Below are positions 1-6,262 of a stretch of 37,158 nucleotides of DNA, piece by piece. The stretch is from a virus. How positions within the stretch are numbered: the stretch's first letter is position 1; each line of letters starts with the position of its first letter. The notes under the pieces are model-generated. The model was given only the letters and a program-made list of their open reading frames with translations. It was not told the origin of the DNA and made no database searches. The DNA is taken from IMG/VR virus record IMGVR_UViG_3300037217_000069, positions 1 through 37,158 of that record; one strand, written 5' to 3'. The translations under genes and the position numbers were made by a program.

Positions 1-254
1 CGGCGAGGTCGGCGATGTCTGCGAGGTCGGCGAGGGCGTCGCGGTCGGCGCGGGCGGCGAGGTCGGCGCGGGCGGCGAGGTCGGCGAGGTCGGCGCGGGC
101 GGCGAGGTCGGCGAGGTCGGCGAGGTCGGCGCGGGCGGCGAGGTCGGCGCGGGCGGCGAGGTCGGCGCGGGCGGCGCGGTCGGCGCGGGCGGCGAGGTCG
201 GCGAGGGCGGCGAGGTCGGCGAGGGCGGCGAGGTCGGCGAGGGCGGCGAGGTCG
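1..254. repeat. Tandem 9-bp/18-bp GC-rich repeat inside a coding region
   Basis: Two 9-bp variants, gcgaggtcg and gcgcgggcg, alternate or repeat in blocks from the window edge to about 254, with rare single-base changes (for example gatgtctgc near 14-22). Every unit is a multiple of 3, so unit gain or loss keeps the minus-strand reading frame and only changes the number of ADL/AAR tripeptides. This is a coding microsatellite-like array and could vary in length between isolates. Confidence 0.9.
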
Positions 255-691
255 GCGGCGGAGTCCGCGTCGGTTACCGGGGCTGCCGCGCGGAGCGCCG
301 ACGCATGGTCGGGCAGATCCACCGCGTCGCAGATCTCGGGCAGGGCCGTGCGATAGGTGTAGTCGATCAGCGCGAAGATGCGCTTGCCGTCGTGGGCCGG
401 GTCCAGCAGCAGGAAGCGGCGCAGATACGGCCGCATTACTTCCGTGCGGTGGTGGTCGTCGCGCCACGGCCCGTCATTCAGCCGCGGCAGGATCGCCATG
501 AGGACTGTGCAGCCCGGCGGTGTCCGGTCATGGTGAGCTCCGGTTACCACGTGGTACAGGAGCTCGCGGGCGCAATGCTTGCAGCCTGGGCCGTTCGGGT
601 CACGGTCACTGATGTTATGAGCACCGTTATAGAGCGTCACGGTGTCGAGCAGGGCCAGCCTGTCATCGGGGATCAGCGCAAGATCAACCAT
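1..691 (-). CDS. Hypothetical early phage protein with Ala-Asp-Leu repeat tail (partial, runs off left edge)
   Basis: An open frame reads leftward from ATG at 691 to the window edge without a stop. About 130 N-terminal residues form a non-repetitive region with a CKHC pair near residue 36 and a His-rich stretch; then a low-complexity region of three-residue units (ADL, AAR, AAL, ADR) continues to the edge. I do not recognise the N-terminal domain. The start at 691 is preferred over the in-frame ATG at 697 because the GAGGAG ribosome site at 699-704 lies 7 nt from the former and only 1 nt from the latter. It follows the HD-like gene by 35 bp and is probably the next gene of the left operon. 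The repeat could form an extended helix or a pentapeptide-like fold, but the period is 3/6 residues, not 5. Function unknown. Confidence 0.7.
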   Translation of the reverse strand, partial: MVDLALIPDDRLALLDTVTLYNGAHNISDRDPNGPGCKHCARELLYHVVTGAHHDRTPPGCTVLMAILPRLNDGPWRDDHHRTEVMRPYLRRFLLLDPAHDGKRIFALIDYTYRTALPEICDAVDLPDHASALRAAAPVTDADSAADLAALADLAALADLAALADLAARADRAARADLAARADLAARADLADLADLAARADLADLAARADLAARADRDALADLADIADLA

Positions 692-726
692 CTTCATACT
701 CCTCAAGGTTACGGCGGCGCCGCGGC

Positions 727-1341
727 TTACAGTCGAACGTGGATGGCCGGGAACAGCCGGCGGCACTCGTCGAGCCAAAGCTCGGCGGCCGGCGCCGGCG
801 GCAACGGCTTGATGCGGTGGGGCAGAGGCTGGCCGTGATCGCCGCGGCGTGACGGCATCAGGTCGCGCGCCTCGGTTGCGGCAGCCCGGTGGGCGGCGGC
901 CGTCACGGCAGCACGGGCGGCCTCGGGTGCCGGAAACGCCAAGCCGAAGCGGGCGTGGATAGCCGCGTCGAGACGCTGTTCCAGCGCCCTCATCACTGGC
1001 GGCACGCCAAGATCGTCGAGCAGCAGGCGCAGCAGCGCCATCTGCCGGCCGAGCAGATAGGCATGCGCGCCGTAGAGCAGCGCCCACGCCTGCCACTCCG
1101 GCGCACAGGCGCGGGCGACGATCACGGCGTGCTGGGCCTCGCTGTAATAGGCGTGCAGCGTGCCCTGGCGCCGGCAGAGCTTGGAGAGGTGCTCGGCGAT
1201 ATCGAACGGGTCGATATCCTCCAGGCGCGGCTCGGCCAGATTCACGCGCCGGCCCGACCAGGTGGGCATCCGGCAGAGCCTTGGTGCCGGGTCCGGCGCG
1301 GATAACGGGGTGGTGGGAGCGAAGGCCAAGGCGGCGCTCAC
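727..1341 (-). CDS. Degenerate HD-domain phosphohydrolase-like protein
   Basis: The 204-residue product resembles the HD-domain proteins found in many phages and related to YfbR-type nucleotidases: a TWSGRR opening near residue 27, DPFDIAEHLSKLCRRQG at 44-60, a YSEAQHAVIVAR segment at 66-77, and a LDAAIHARFGL helix near 124. In the family the next helix carries the metal-binding His-Asp pair (typically LLHDAHEAYLGD). Here the corresponding LLYGAHAYLLGR has Tyr90-Gly91 instead, so the metal site is probably lost. The GTG start at 1341 overlaps the upstream stop as GTGA; an internal ATG at 1269 (residue 25) is an alternative start. Likely role: a non-catalytic nucleotide-binding or regulatory relic in the left operon. 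The fold assignment is fairly secure, the activity is not. Confidence 0.72.
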   Translation of the reverse strand: MSAALAFAPTTPLSAPDPAPRLCRMPTWSGRRVNLAEPRLEDIDPFDIAEHLSKLCRRQGTLHAYYSEAQHAVIVARACAPEWQAWALLYGAHAYLLGRQMALLRLLLDDLGVPPVMRALEQRLDAAIHARFGLAFPAPEAARAAVTAAAHRAAATEARDLMPSRRGDHGQPLPHRIKPLPPAPAAELWLDECRRLFPAIHVRL

Positions 1342-1547
1342 GACGCGACCCGTGGTGCCGCCCGCAGGCTGGCGAAGACGGCGGTCACCGCCGCTTTCTT
1401 GGTGCGGTGCATGCTGGCGGCGGCGTCGAAGGGTATGGCCTGGAACTGTTCGGTGCCGTAGCGCACGACGCGGCCGATGGCGGTGCCGCGCGTGGTGCGC
1501 ACCGTCCACTGGTCGGCCCGATCCTTCTGCGCCGCCGGCGGCCTCAT
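1338..1547 (-). CDS. Small hypothetical left-operon protein (69 aa)
   Basis: A 69-residue basic protein starting MRPPAAQKDRADQW, with a motif-like RTTRGTAIGRVVRYGTEQFQ segment. I recognise no family. Support comes from arrangement: its ATG at 1547 overlaps the stop of the upstream frame as ATGA, and its stop overlaps the GTG of the HD-like gene, as expected for translationally coupled phage early genes. There is no signal peptide or membrane segment. Confidence 0.6.
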   Translation of the reverse strand: MRPPAAQKDRADQWTVRTTRGTAIGRVVRYGTEQFQAIPFDAAASMHRTKKAAVTAVFASLRAAPRVAS

Positions 1548-2056
1548 AGCGCGCCCCACGAGAAGAGCTTCGCGACCAGAAGCGCCAGCGCTATGATCGG
1601 CGCTGCCACAACCAGGAAGGCCAGATGACCGCGCGCACGCCGCAACGCCTGCCAAGCTTCACCTGCACGGAACCTGATTGGCGCCGGCTGCGGGCTATGC
1701 TCCAGGACAAGACGGAGTTTCTTGAGAGCTATGTCGCGACGATCGAGGCGTGGAAAGTGGGTGCCAGGCTCATCGCGCAGCAGGGCGATCTGCCGGTCGT
1801 GCTCAACCTCGACCCCTATGTGATCCGCTCGTGGTGCCGCGAGCGTGGCCTGCCGGTCGGCATTGCCAGCATCACGACCTGGGCGCACGAGAAGATCGAG
1901 TCCGGGAGCGGCGCCGGACGGGGTTGAGCGACCGCGTTCGACGTCTGCGCCGTGGCGAAACCAGCGGCGTGCTTCATCGTCGGAAGCGTAGAGATAGCCG
2001 AACCAGCGCACGAAGAAGCGCTCGCAGTCGTCAATATCGACGGTCGTGCCGGTCAT
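1544..2056 (-). CDS. Hypothetical protein with C-terminal membrane helix; frame opposes a plausible plus-strand gene
   Basis: A 170-residue frame. Residues 1-45 (acidic, FFVRWFGYLYASDDEARRW) and the C-terminal 30 residues (hydrophobic helix HLAFLVVAAPIIALALLVAK) look protein-like and have good codon use. The middle, about residues 46-140, has poor third-position bias and lies opposite the plus-strand frame 1625-1927, which has much better codon use. ATGA overlaps at both ends tie this frame into the operon. It may be one true gene, or two ancestral small genes (an N-terminal soluble one and a small membrane protein) now joined across the opposite-strand frame. Function unknown. Confidence 0.5.
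   Translation of the reverse strand: MTGTTVDIDDCERFFVRWFGYLYASDDEARRWFRHGADVERGRSTPSGAAPGLDLLVRPGRDAGNADRQATLAAPRADHIGVEVEHDRQIALLRDEPGTHFPRLDRRDIALKKLRLVLEHSPQPAPIRFRAGEAWQALRRARGHLAFLVVAAPIIALALLVAKLFSWGAL
1625..1927 (+). CDS. Hypothetical protein nested antisense in the left operon
   Basis: A 100-residue frame with strong coding character (mostly G/C third positions, normal residue mix): DWRRLRAMLQDKTEFLESYVATIEAWKV at about 19-46, then a compact predicted alpha/beta stretch ending WAHEKIESG. An AGGAAGG ribosome site (1614-1620) lies 4 nt before the ATG. It sits entirely opposite the 1544-2056 minus frame. I do not recognise a family. No promoter is evident. It is either a genuine gene inserted head-on into the operon or an unusually good antisense frame; codon statistics favour this strand for the central 270 bp. 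Confidence 0.55.
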   Translation: MTARTPQRLPSFTCTEPDWRRLRAMLQDKTEFLESYVATIEAWKVGARLIAQQGDLPVVLNLDPYVIRSWCRERGLPVGIASITTWAHEKIESGSGAGRG

Positions 2057-2295
2057 CGGGCGATCTCCGGCAAGGCTTCGCCGAAGACCGGGCGCAGGCG
2101 GCGCAGCTCGGCTTTGGCCGCTATCACGACGGATCGGCGCGTGCTGTGGCGCGCCAGCGCACCGAGGATCAGGGCCGGCGCATAAGCAGCGCGGTCGTCA
2201 CCCCGTAACCGCGCCTGCCTGGCCGCGCGAAGATTGCTCTGAAGGCTGGCGGTGATGAGGTCGCGCGGGGCGACAGCAGCGCGGGCGCGCATCAC
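2053..2295 (-). CDS. Small hypothetical left-operon protein (80 aa)
   Basis: An 80-residue Ala/Arg/Leu-rich, basic, probably all-helical protein (MMRARAAVAPRDLITASLQS at the start, LRRLRPVFGEALPEIAR at the end). No known domain is visible. Its ATG overlaps the stop of the preceding gene as ATGA, and its own stop overlaps the ATG at 2056, so it fits the coupled left operon. It might bind nucleic acid, given its charge, but nothing proves this. Confidence 0.55.
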   Translation of the reverse strand: MMRARAAVAPRDLITASLQSNLRAARQARLRGDDRAAYAPALILGALARHSTRRSVVIAAKAELRRLRPVFGEALPEIAR

Positions 2296-2510
2296 GCTTC
2301 CGCCACCACGCCATGCTCGCGCAGGGTGCGCGAGACAATTACGCGTGCTGCTTCCTCATGACGGTTGAGTTCGGCCGGCTCGAAGCCTCGATCGAGTAGA
2401 TAGGCGCGGGTCGCGGCCTCGCCTTGCATATACCGGTCGAAGATAGCGTCGGCGATCTCAGCCGGAAGGTCGCGGTCGGAGCGATTCTGCTGTTGCGTTG
2501 GTTCGGGCAC
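2292..2510 (-). CDS. First gene of the left operon, small hypothetical protein (72 aa)
   Basis: A 72-residue mixed-charge helical protein (LPAEIADAIFDRYMQGEAAT; C-terminus RTLREHGVVAEA). GTG start at 2510 with GGAG 7 nt upstream; the stop overlaps the next ATG as ATGA. It is the promoter-proximal gene behind the predicted operator-controlled promoter at 2543-2571. Its position resembles that of an early regulator or antitermination-type gene of lambda-like left operons, but I see no motif that supports a function. Confidence 0.6.
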   Translation of the reverse strand: MPEPTQQQNRSDRDLPAEIADAIFDRYMQGEAATRAYLLDRGFEPAELNRHEEAARVIVSRTLREHGVVAEA

Positions 2511-2542
2511 TGGCTCGCTCCATCCGAGGGTGGGATGTCGCG

Positions 2543-2571
2543 ATGTTGCATTTTATGCAACGTTTCGTCAA
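2543..2571 (-). promoter_or_regulatory. Left early promoter (candidate)
   Basis: On the minus strand TTGACG (2571-2566) is followed after 17 bp by CAACAT (2548-2543). The -35 matches consensus well, the -10 poorly. The operator fills the spacer, the same geometry as at 6227-6255. Transcription would start near 2536, about 25 nt before the GTG at 2510. Confidence 0.5.
2545..2561. promoter_or_regulatory. Left operator (17-bp inverted repeat)
   Basis: GTTGCATTTTATGCAAC is a near-perfect palindrome with arms GTTGCAT/ATGCAAC. It differs only in the central two bases from the site at 6238-6254 in the immunity region, so the same repressor very probably binds both. It lies 4 bp downstream of a TTGACG hexamer on the minus strand, inside the presumed promoter of the left operon. 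Confidence 0.75.
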
Positions 2572-2707
2572 CAAGAAAAACGCAACAAGCGTCAACGCCC
2601 CGCCGATGGCAACGCTAGGGAGGTTTTCGGGATTAAGCTGCGGCTCGCGCGGCGCTTGGAATCAGGCCGCCCGGAATGGACGATAGAAAGGGCAGCCCAT
2701 CCGCCGA

Positions 2708-3412
2708 TTATGATCCGTTCGCCGTGATCCGGGAATATCCGATCAAGTTGACGCGGTAGCTCGGGGCGGTCATTGCGGTCACTTCGAAGCCATCCCAATC
2801 TAGAGCCCGAGGTGCCGTGTTTAGAGCTGCGTCATGACTTAATAGCGACGCTGACACTTTAATATTATCGCCAACGTTTACGGCCGAGAAGAAATCTCCG
2901 ACAGATTGGGTTTCTTGAATTTCTGTACTAAAACTAACGTTTCTATCGCAGTATCCGTTGGCCTTGATGCTGATCCACGGACCTGTTATACCGTTAACCT
3001 CTAGTCTATTAGTAGAAATAGAAGAAATTGTGAGAGTCCATCCATTAATTGTTGCGGCGTTACGACCAAGAAGATCATAGACAGCGGTATCTCGCGCTGT
3101 GCGCAACGCGTCTAGTTGTGGAATAATCCGGTCTTTCAAAATAGGATTTGTTTCGCTTGACCATTTCTGCCGTAACGCTTCGTACGTGGCAGCGTTTTGG
3201 TCGACAATCTGGCAGAAAGTAATCTGCTTTGCCGGTAGGGTGATTTTAGATCTTTCTTCGGCTACGGTCTTGGTATTAACAATATCCGTTGGCGCAATTA
3301 ACCTATTCCACGCGAATGCCAGAATAGCGAGTAAAACTAGTGGTCCTGCTAATCTACGGAACAGCAGGAAAGCAAGAATAGCGGCGATAAATAGGAGCAG
3401 GACCAAGATCAC
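2708..3412 (-). CDS. Membrane-anchored cargo protein with extracytoplasmic domain
   Basis: A 234-residue protein with two hydrophobic N-terminal segments (residues 1-17 and about 22-40), then a polar domain of about 190 residues. Its C-terminal part is beta-rich (INGWTLTISSISTN, GDNIKVSASLL), possibly OB-fold-like, with one internal CQ and one CDR cysteine. GTG start at 3412 with GGGAG 7 nt upstream. The DNA is clearly lower in GC than its neighbours, with TTT/AAT-type codons, suggesting separate acquisition. It lies between the left promoter and the other minus-strand cargo genes. Membrane proteins here in prophages are often lysogenic-conversion or superinfection-exclusion factors; that role is inference only. 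Confidence 0.7.
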   Translation of the reverse strand: MILVLLLFIAAILAFLLFRRLAGPLVLLAILAFAWNRLIAPTDIVNTKTVAEERSKITLPAKQITFCQIVDQNAATYEALRQKWSSETNPILKDRIIPQLDALRTARDTAVYDLLGRNAATINGWTLTISSISTNRLEVNGITGPWISIKANGYCDRNVSFSTEIQETQSVGDFFSAVNVGDNIKVSASLLSHDAALNTAPRALDWDGFEVTAMTAPSYRVNLIGYSRITANGS

Positions 3413-3461
3413 TTTTATCTCCCACCCACTTCGGACATCGATTTAGCATAATGATAGAATG

Positions 3462-3487
3462 AAGGTACCTGCATCGCGCAGGTACTT
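3462..3487 (-). terminator. Hairpin between minus-strand cargo genes
   Basis: Inverted repeat GTACCTGC (3465-3472) / GCAGGTAC (3478-3485) with a 5-nt loop, extendable by a G-T and an A-T pair. It lies after the stop of 3516-3764 and before the start of 2708-3412, where a transcription terminator would be useful. There is no clear T-run on the minus strand, so it may be a weak terminator or an RNA-processing site. Confidence 0.4.
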
Positions 3488-3515
3488 CCCGCAGAACATA
3501 GTTACGGCAGAACGG

Positions 3516-3764
3516 TTATTGCGGCGGAGGTGGGGGAGGCGTAAGCGGTCCAACCAAGTCCGGGCCGGTACTGCCGGATTGCGGCTGCGGAACCGGAGCG
3601 TCTTGTGTGCCCGCTCCGCCTGGGCGACCATGCGGAGCGGGGGCCTTGCCAGAAGGTGTAACCGGCAAATGTGGGCGAGATGCGGGTAATGCTGGCGTAG
3701 CATTATGCGCAACTTGCATGATGATTGCAGGTGGTTCGATGGTGGGCGGAAAAAATACGGGCAT
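3516..3764 (-). CDS. Small proline-rich protein (82 aa)
   Basis: An 82-residue protein with about one third proline, ending in a run of six prolines and a Gln (TPPPPPPQ). It has no signal peptide and no recognised domain. A strong AGGAGGAG ribosome site lies 6 nt before the ATG at 3764. It starts 11 bp after the TPR regulator stop, so the two are probably co-transcribed. The alternative frame 3443-3712 is basic and atypical, and I reject it. Function unknown; the composition suggests a disordered linker-like peptide. Confidence 0.65.
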   Translation of the reverse strand: MPVFFPPTIEPPAIIMQVAHNATPALPASRPHLPVTPSGKAPAPHGRPGGAGTQDAPVPQPQSGSTGPDLVGPLTPPPPPPQ

Positions 3765-3775
3765 ATTCGCTCCTC

Positions 3776-5266
3776 CTAATGCAATTCATGCAACTCAGTA
3801 TGGTCGGTATGTTGCACGATTGTTTCAGCTATTTCCGTTGCCATTTGCTCCGACCACCTTGCTCCTTCTGCCTGCCATACGCTTATACTGTCAAGCCGCA
3901 GGTTATCGCCAAGCATTTTGCGCAGCTGACCGAATAGCTTGCTCTCAGCTGGTTGTCGGGCCTCGCCGCCGTGCCGGAATCCTTCATCTACAAAGCCGAG
4001 CAGCCTCGCGGCATCTGTGTATCTTCGGTCTTGGGCGGCGATGAAGGAGATACATAGCAATGCTAGACGCAGCCAATACCCGCCATCATGTGCCCCTTCG
4101 AACAGCGCCTGTCGCGCATAGGACCGCGCAGACTTAGTGTTGCCGTTCAGGCAATATAGTGTTGCAAGATTTACTAGAGGGCGTACCCGATAGAGAGGCA
4201 GTTCGGCGGATAAATAAGATATTGCATCAAACTGCCGTTGGATAGCTCGATCTATTGCGTCGTCTATGAAGTCAAATTCTCCAGTGTTCAAAGTAACAAT
4301 ACCTTGTCGTAACTTATCTGAAAGATTATATGCCAGGTCGAATGCTTTATCAAAATATTTCTTCGCATCGTCAGTTCGACGTTCGAATGTCGAAAGCAGG
4401 CCGAGACCATTGAGCACGTTCCAAATTGCTTTCTTCCGGCCACTCGTCTCAAGAAGCTTGTATGCTTCGTCGAGCGACTTCCGTGCAAGTATATGGTCGC
4501 CCAAATGTAGCTGTGTATCGCCGATAAGCCCAAGTGTTGTGCCGAGTGCGTCGTTATCGCCGCATTGGCGCCAGATTTCGGCAGCTCGCTGTAAAAGACC
4601 AAGCGAACGCTGACGGTGGGATTCGCGTGATAGCATGCCGGCCGATTGCAGTAGCAATGCTTTAGCACGCGCGCCCGTGTCGTCATGGATCAAGTCGACG
4701 GCACGGTCGAGATAATGTCGGCCCTCGGCAATACGCGAGCAACGTTCCCACAGCCGCGCCGTTGCGCCGGCGAGATCAATCGCGATATCTCGCCGTCCCG
4801 GCTCAGCCAATGCCCAATCCAGTACCTTCTGGACTTGAAGGAGATCGCCGGCATATCGATCATCCCAATCTTCGTCACGCATACTGTGCCGCTCGCGGTC
4901 CGCTCGTACGAAGCGCGTGGTGAACTCCAGGGCTTTACCCGCTTCAGCGCTATCGATCGGTTCGACGGGACAGGTTAGGCGATAGCCGAGTGTGTGATGA
5001 GTCTCGATTATCTCGGCACCGAGTTCTTTACGCAAACGACCGACGAACCGGCCGGGTGTACTCTCCTCGACTGCGCGTGACGGCCAAAGGCTAGCGAAGA
5101 ATTGATCCCTGGTCACCCGTCGACCACCCGCTTCGGCCAATATGCCGAGCACCCGGCGTTCGATCCGGTTCAAGTCGATCTCGCGTGTTGCGCACATGCA
5201 TCGATCGAGCGTGCGGTACAGCTGGTAGGGGCCGATCAACCATCCGTCGAGTTGCTGGAGAATCAT
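3776..5266 (-). CDS. Winged-helix transcriptional regulator with TPR repeats
   Basis: A 496-residue protein. Residues about 5-100 form an OmpR/PhoB-type C-terminal winged helix (IERRVLGILAEAGGRRVTRD, SLWPSRAVEE, VGRLRKELG and the wing IIETHHTLGYRLTC). From about 130 to 440 come TPR-like helical pairs (for example ALGTTLGLIGDTQLHLGDHI, NTKSARSYARQALFEGAHDG) as in SARP/CadC-style and MalT-like activators. No receiver domain or transmembrane helix is visible, so the signal is probably a small molecule or protein partner sensed by the TPR region. GC is lower than in the phage core. An inverted repeat at 5289-5305, just upstream of the ATG, may be its own operator. It is more typical of host-gene control than of phage circuits and is probably cargo. 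Confidence 0.8.
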   Translation of the reverse strand: MILQQLDGWLIGPYQLYRTLDRCMCATREIDLNRIERRVLGILAEAGGRRVTRDQFFASLWPSRAVEESTPGRFVGRLRKELGAEIIETHHTLGYRLTCPVEPIDSAEAGKALEFTTRFVRADRERHSMRDEDWDDRYAGDLLQVQKVLDWALAEPGRRDIAIDLAGATARLWERCSRIAEGRHYLDRAVDLIHDDTGARAKALLLQSAGMLSRESHRQRSLGLLQRAAEIWRQCGDNDALGTTLGLIGDTQLHLGDHILARKSLDEAYKLLETSGRKKAIWNVLNGLGLLSTFERRTDDAKKYFDKAFDLAYNLSDKLRQGIVTLNTGEFDFIDDAIDRAIQRQFDAISYLSAELPLYRVRPLVNLATLYCLNGNTKSARSYARQALFEGAHDGGYWLRLALLCISFIAAQDRRYTDAARLLGFVDEGFRHGGEARQPAESKLFGQLRKMLGDNLRLDSISVWQAEGARWSEQMATEIAETIVQHTDHTELHELH

Positions 5267-5288
5267 CTCTAAGCCGTTTCGTCAATTC

Positions 5289-5305
5289 CGGACCAGTTTG
5301 GTCCG
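5289..5305. promoter_or_regulatory. Inverted repeat upstream of the TPR regulator
   Basis: CGGACCA-GTT-TGGTCCG is a perfect 7-bp-arm palindrome 22 bp upstream of the regulator ATG at 5266. Its placement suits an autoregulatory operator. It is unrelated in sequence to the GTTGCAT-type phage operators. Confidence 0.45.
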
Positions 5306-5417
5306 ACACCGGACCTGCAATATACACGACTTCGCACCCGAGCGCACGTTATAGGATCGTTAGGCGCGAACATTGCTCGTTTGGTTAATGTTTTTTAAGT
5401 GTCTTAGGGTCTTGCCG

Positions 5418-5831
5418 ATGCAAAATGCTATGACTGAGGCTCTTGTCGCTGACGCCGTTTTCCACCTAAGGCGCGTGCGGCGAGCAGGGCAAGGGTGCGT
5501 GCCGCGGGTAATCCATGCCCTCATCGGCGACAAAACGGTACGGGCGTTGGTTTGCAGCGATATCGATGTGCCGATCATCTCGTCGCGTCATTGCCGGATA
5601 TTGGACAGTTGGTCCGTAGCGACACTTGCGGATGGCGAGACGATTGTTGAGGGGCGCGCCAAGATCTCGATCACGGGCAAGCCGACGCAATTCACTATGA
5701 CTGTCAGGCTCGCGCCAATTCAGCGCTTCGACGTCTTATTGCCGTCCGCGTTGGTCGTTGGTGGCAGTGCGTGTATAGCAGTATCGACACGCGAAGCGGA
5801 TCTCCTTAGCAGTTCCAGGGCCACTGGGTAG
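5418..5831 (+). CDS. Hypothetical protein convergent with the repressor (137 aa)
   Basis: A 137-residue protein, mostly beta-like in its second half (ILDSWSVATLADGETIVEG, KISITGKPTQFTMTVRLAP, FDVLLPSALVVGG). I do not recognise a family; a small beta-barrel is plausible. ATG at 5418 with AGGG 8 nt upstream; an upstream in-frame ATG at 5373 lacks a ribosome site. Its last 112 bp overlap the 3' end of the repressor gene on the opposite strand, so transcription of the two would collide. Codon use supports coding over most of its length. Confidence 0.6.
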   Translation: MQNAMTEALVADAVFHLRRVRRAGQGCVPRVIHALIGDKTVRALVCSDIDVPIISSRHCRILDSWSVATLADGETIVEGRAKISITGKPTQFTMTVRLAPIQRFDVLLPSALVVGGSACIAVSTREADLLSSSRATG

Positions 5832-6169
5832 CTATCTTGACCTTCGCGCAGGTAGTCGAGTGCTTGTAGGATTGGGGTTTCTATATCTCGCGGGATGGTG
5901 CCTGTCACCGGCCTACGCAACTCTGCAGCTGCCCGCCCTATCGGATTGGCACGTGCGGCTGATGCCCTAACCGGGGCGAGCCGGGCAATTACCGTTTCTT
6001 CACTCAAACGCAGGAATTCGGCGAGGCGCGGGATTTCCGACGTCTTGATGCCGGTTTTGCCCTGGATGCGGCGATTCATCGCCCCTCGATCGATACCGAG
6101 GTGCCGCGCTAGCTCCGCCTGAGACGAACCGCGCGCGTCGAGCTCTTCGATGATCCATCTGTTATCCAT
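5720..6169 (-). CDS. HTH repressor (CI-type candidate without peptidase domain)
   Basis: A 149-residue protein with an XRE-type helix-turn-helix at residues about 14-62 (SSQAELARHLGIDRGAMNRR, then EIPRLAEFLRLSEETV). The remaining ~85 residues are helical and carry no S24/LexA-like Ser-Lys peptidase motif, so RecA-stimulated self-cleavage is not expected. It is divergent from a Cro-like gene, and 17-bp operators (6203-6219, 6238-6254) lie in between, the classical immunity layout. The start at 6169 is chosen because the longer frame to 6244 would run through the operators. It probably represses both the rightward promoter and the left operon via the site at 2545-2561. Confidence 0.78.
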   Translation of the reverse strand: MDNRWIIEELDARGSSQAELARHLGIDRGAMNRRIQGKTGIKTSEIPRLAEFLRLSEETVIARLAPVRASAARANPIGRAAAELRRPVTGTIPRDIETPILQALDYLREGQDSYPVALELLRRSASRVDTAIHALPPTTNADGNKTSKR

Positions 6170-6202
6170 GCCGTAGTGTCTCAAAAATGGGCAACGAAGT
6201 AT

Positions 6203-6219
6203 GTTGATAAGATCGCAAC
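6203..6219. promoter_or_regulatory. Second, weaker operator in the immunity region
   Basis: GTTGATAAGATCGCAAC keeps the GTTG...CAAC ends and the 17-bp length of the other operators but is divergent in the middle. Its centre is 35 bp from that of the stronger site at 6238-6254 and closer to the repressor start, so it may serve autoregulation. Confidence 0.45.
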
Positions 6220-6226
6220 GATCGTG

Positions 6227-6256
6227 TTGACATGGACGTTGCATTTATTGCAACGT
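6227..6256 (+). promoter_or_regulatory. Right early promoter (candidate)
   Basis: TTGACA (6227-6232) is a perfect -35; the -10 would fall near 6250-6256 (GCAACGT), a poor match overlapping the operator. The expected start site falls at or just before the ATG at 6263, so the Cro-like mRNA could be leaderless; no ribosome site is visible there. Confidence 0.5.
6238..6254. promoter_or_regulatory. Right operator (17-bp inverted repeat)
   Basis: GTTGCATTTATTGCAAC, arms GTTGCA/TGCAAC, extendable to CGTTGCA/TGCAACG. It matches the left operator at 2545-2561 at 15 of 17 positions. It lies 5 bp downstream of TTGACA and ends 8 bp before the Cro-like ATG, so bound repressor would block the rightward promoter. 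Confidence 0.75.
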
Positions 6257-6262
6257 ACCGCA

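Noticed and set aside
1-254. CRISPR array
   Set aside because: The repeats are contiguous 9-bp units without spacers and translate in frame as tripeptides, so it is a coding tandem repeat.
3443-3712. 89-residue minus-strand frame overlapping the Pro-rich gene
   Set aside because: No good ribosome site and an Arg/His-rich translation; the overlapping 3516-3764 frame has a near-perfect AGGAGGAG.
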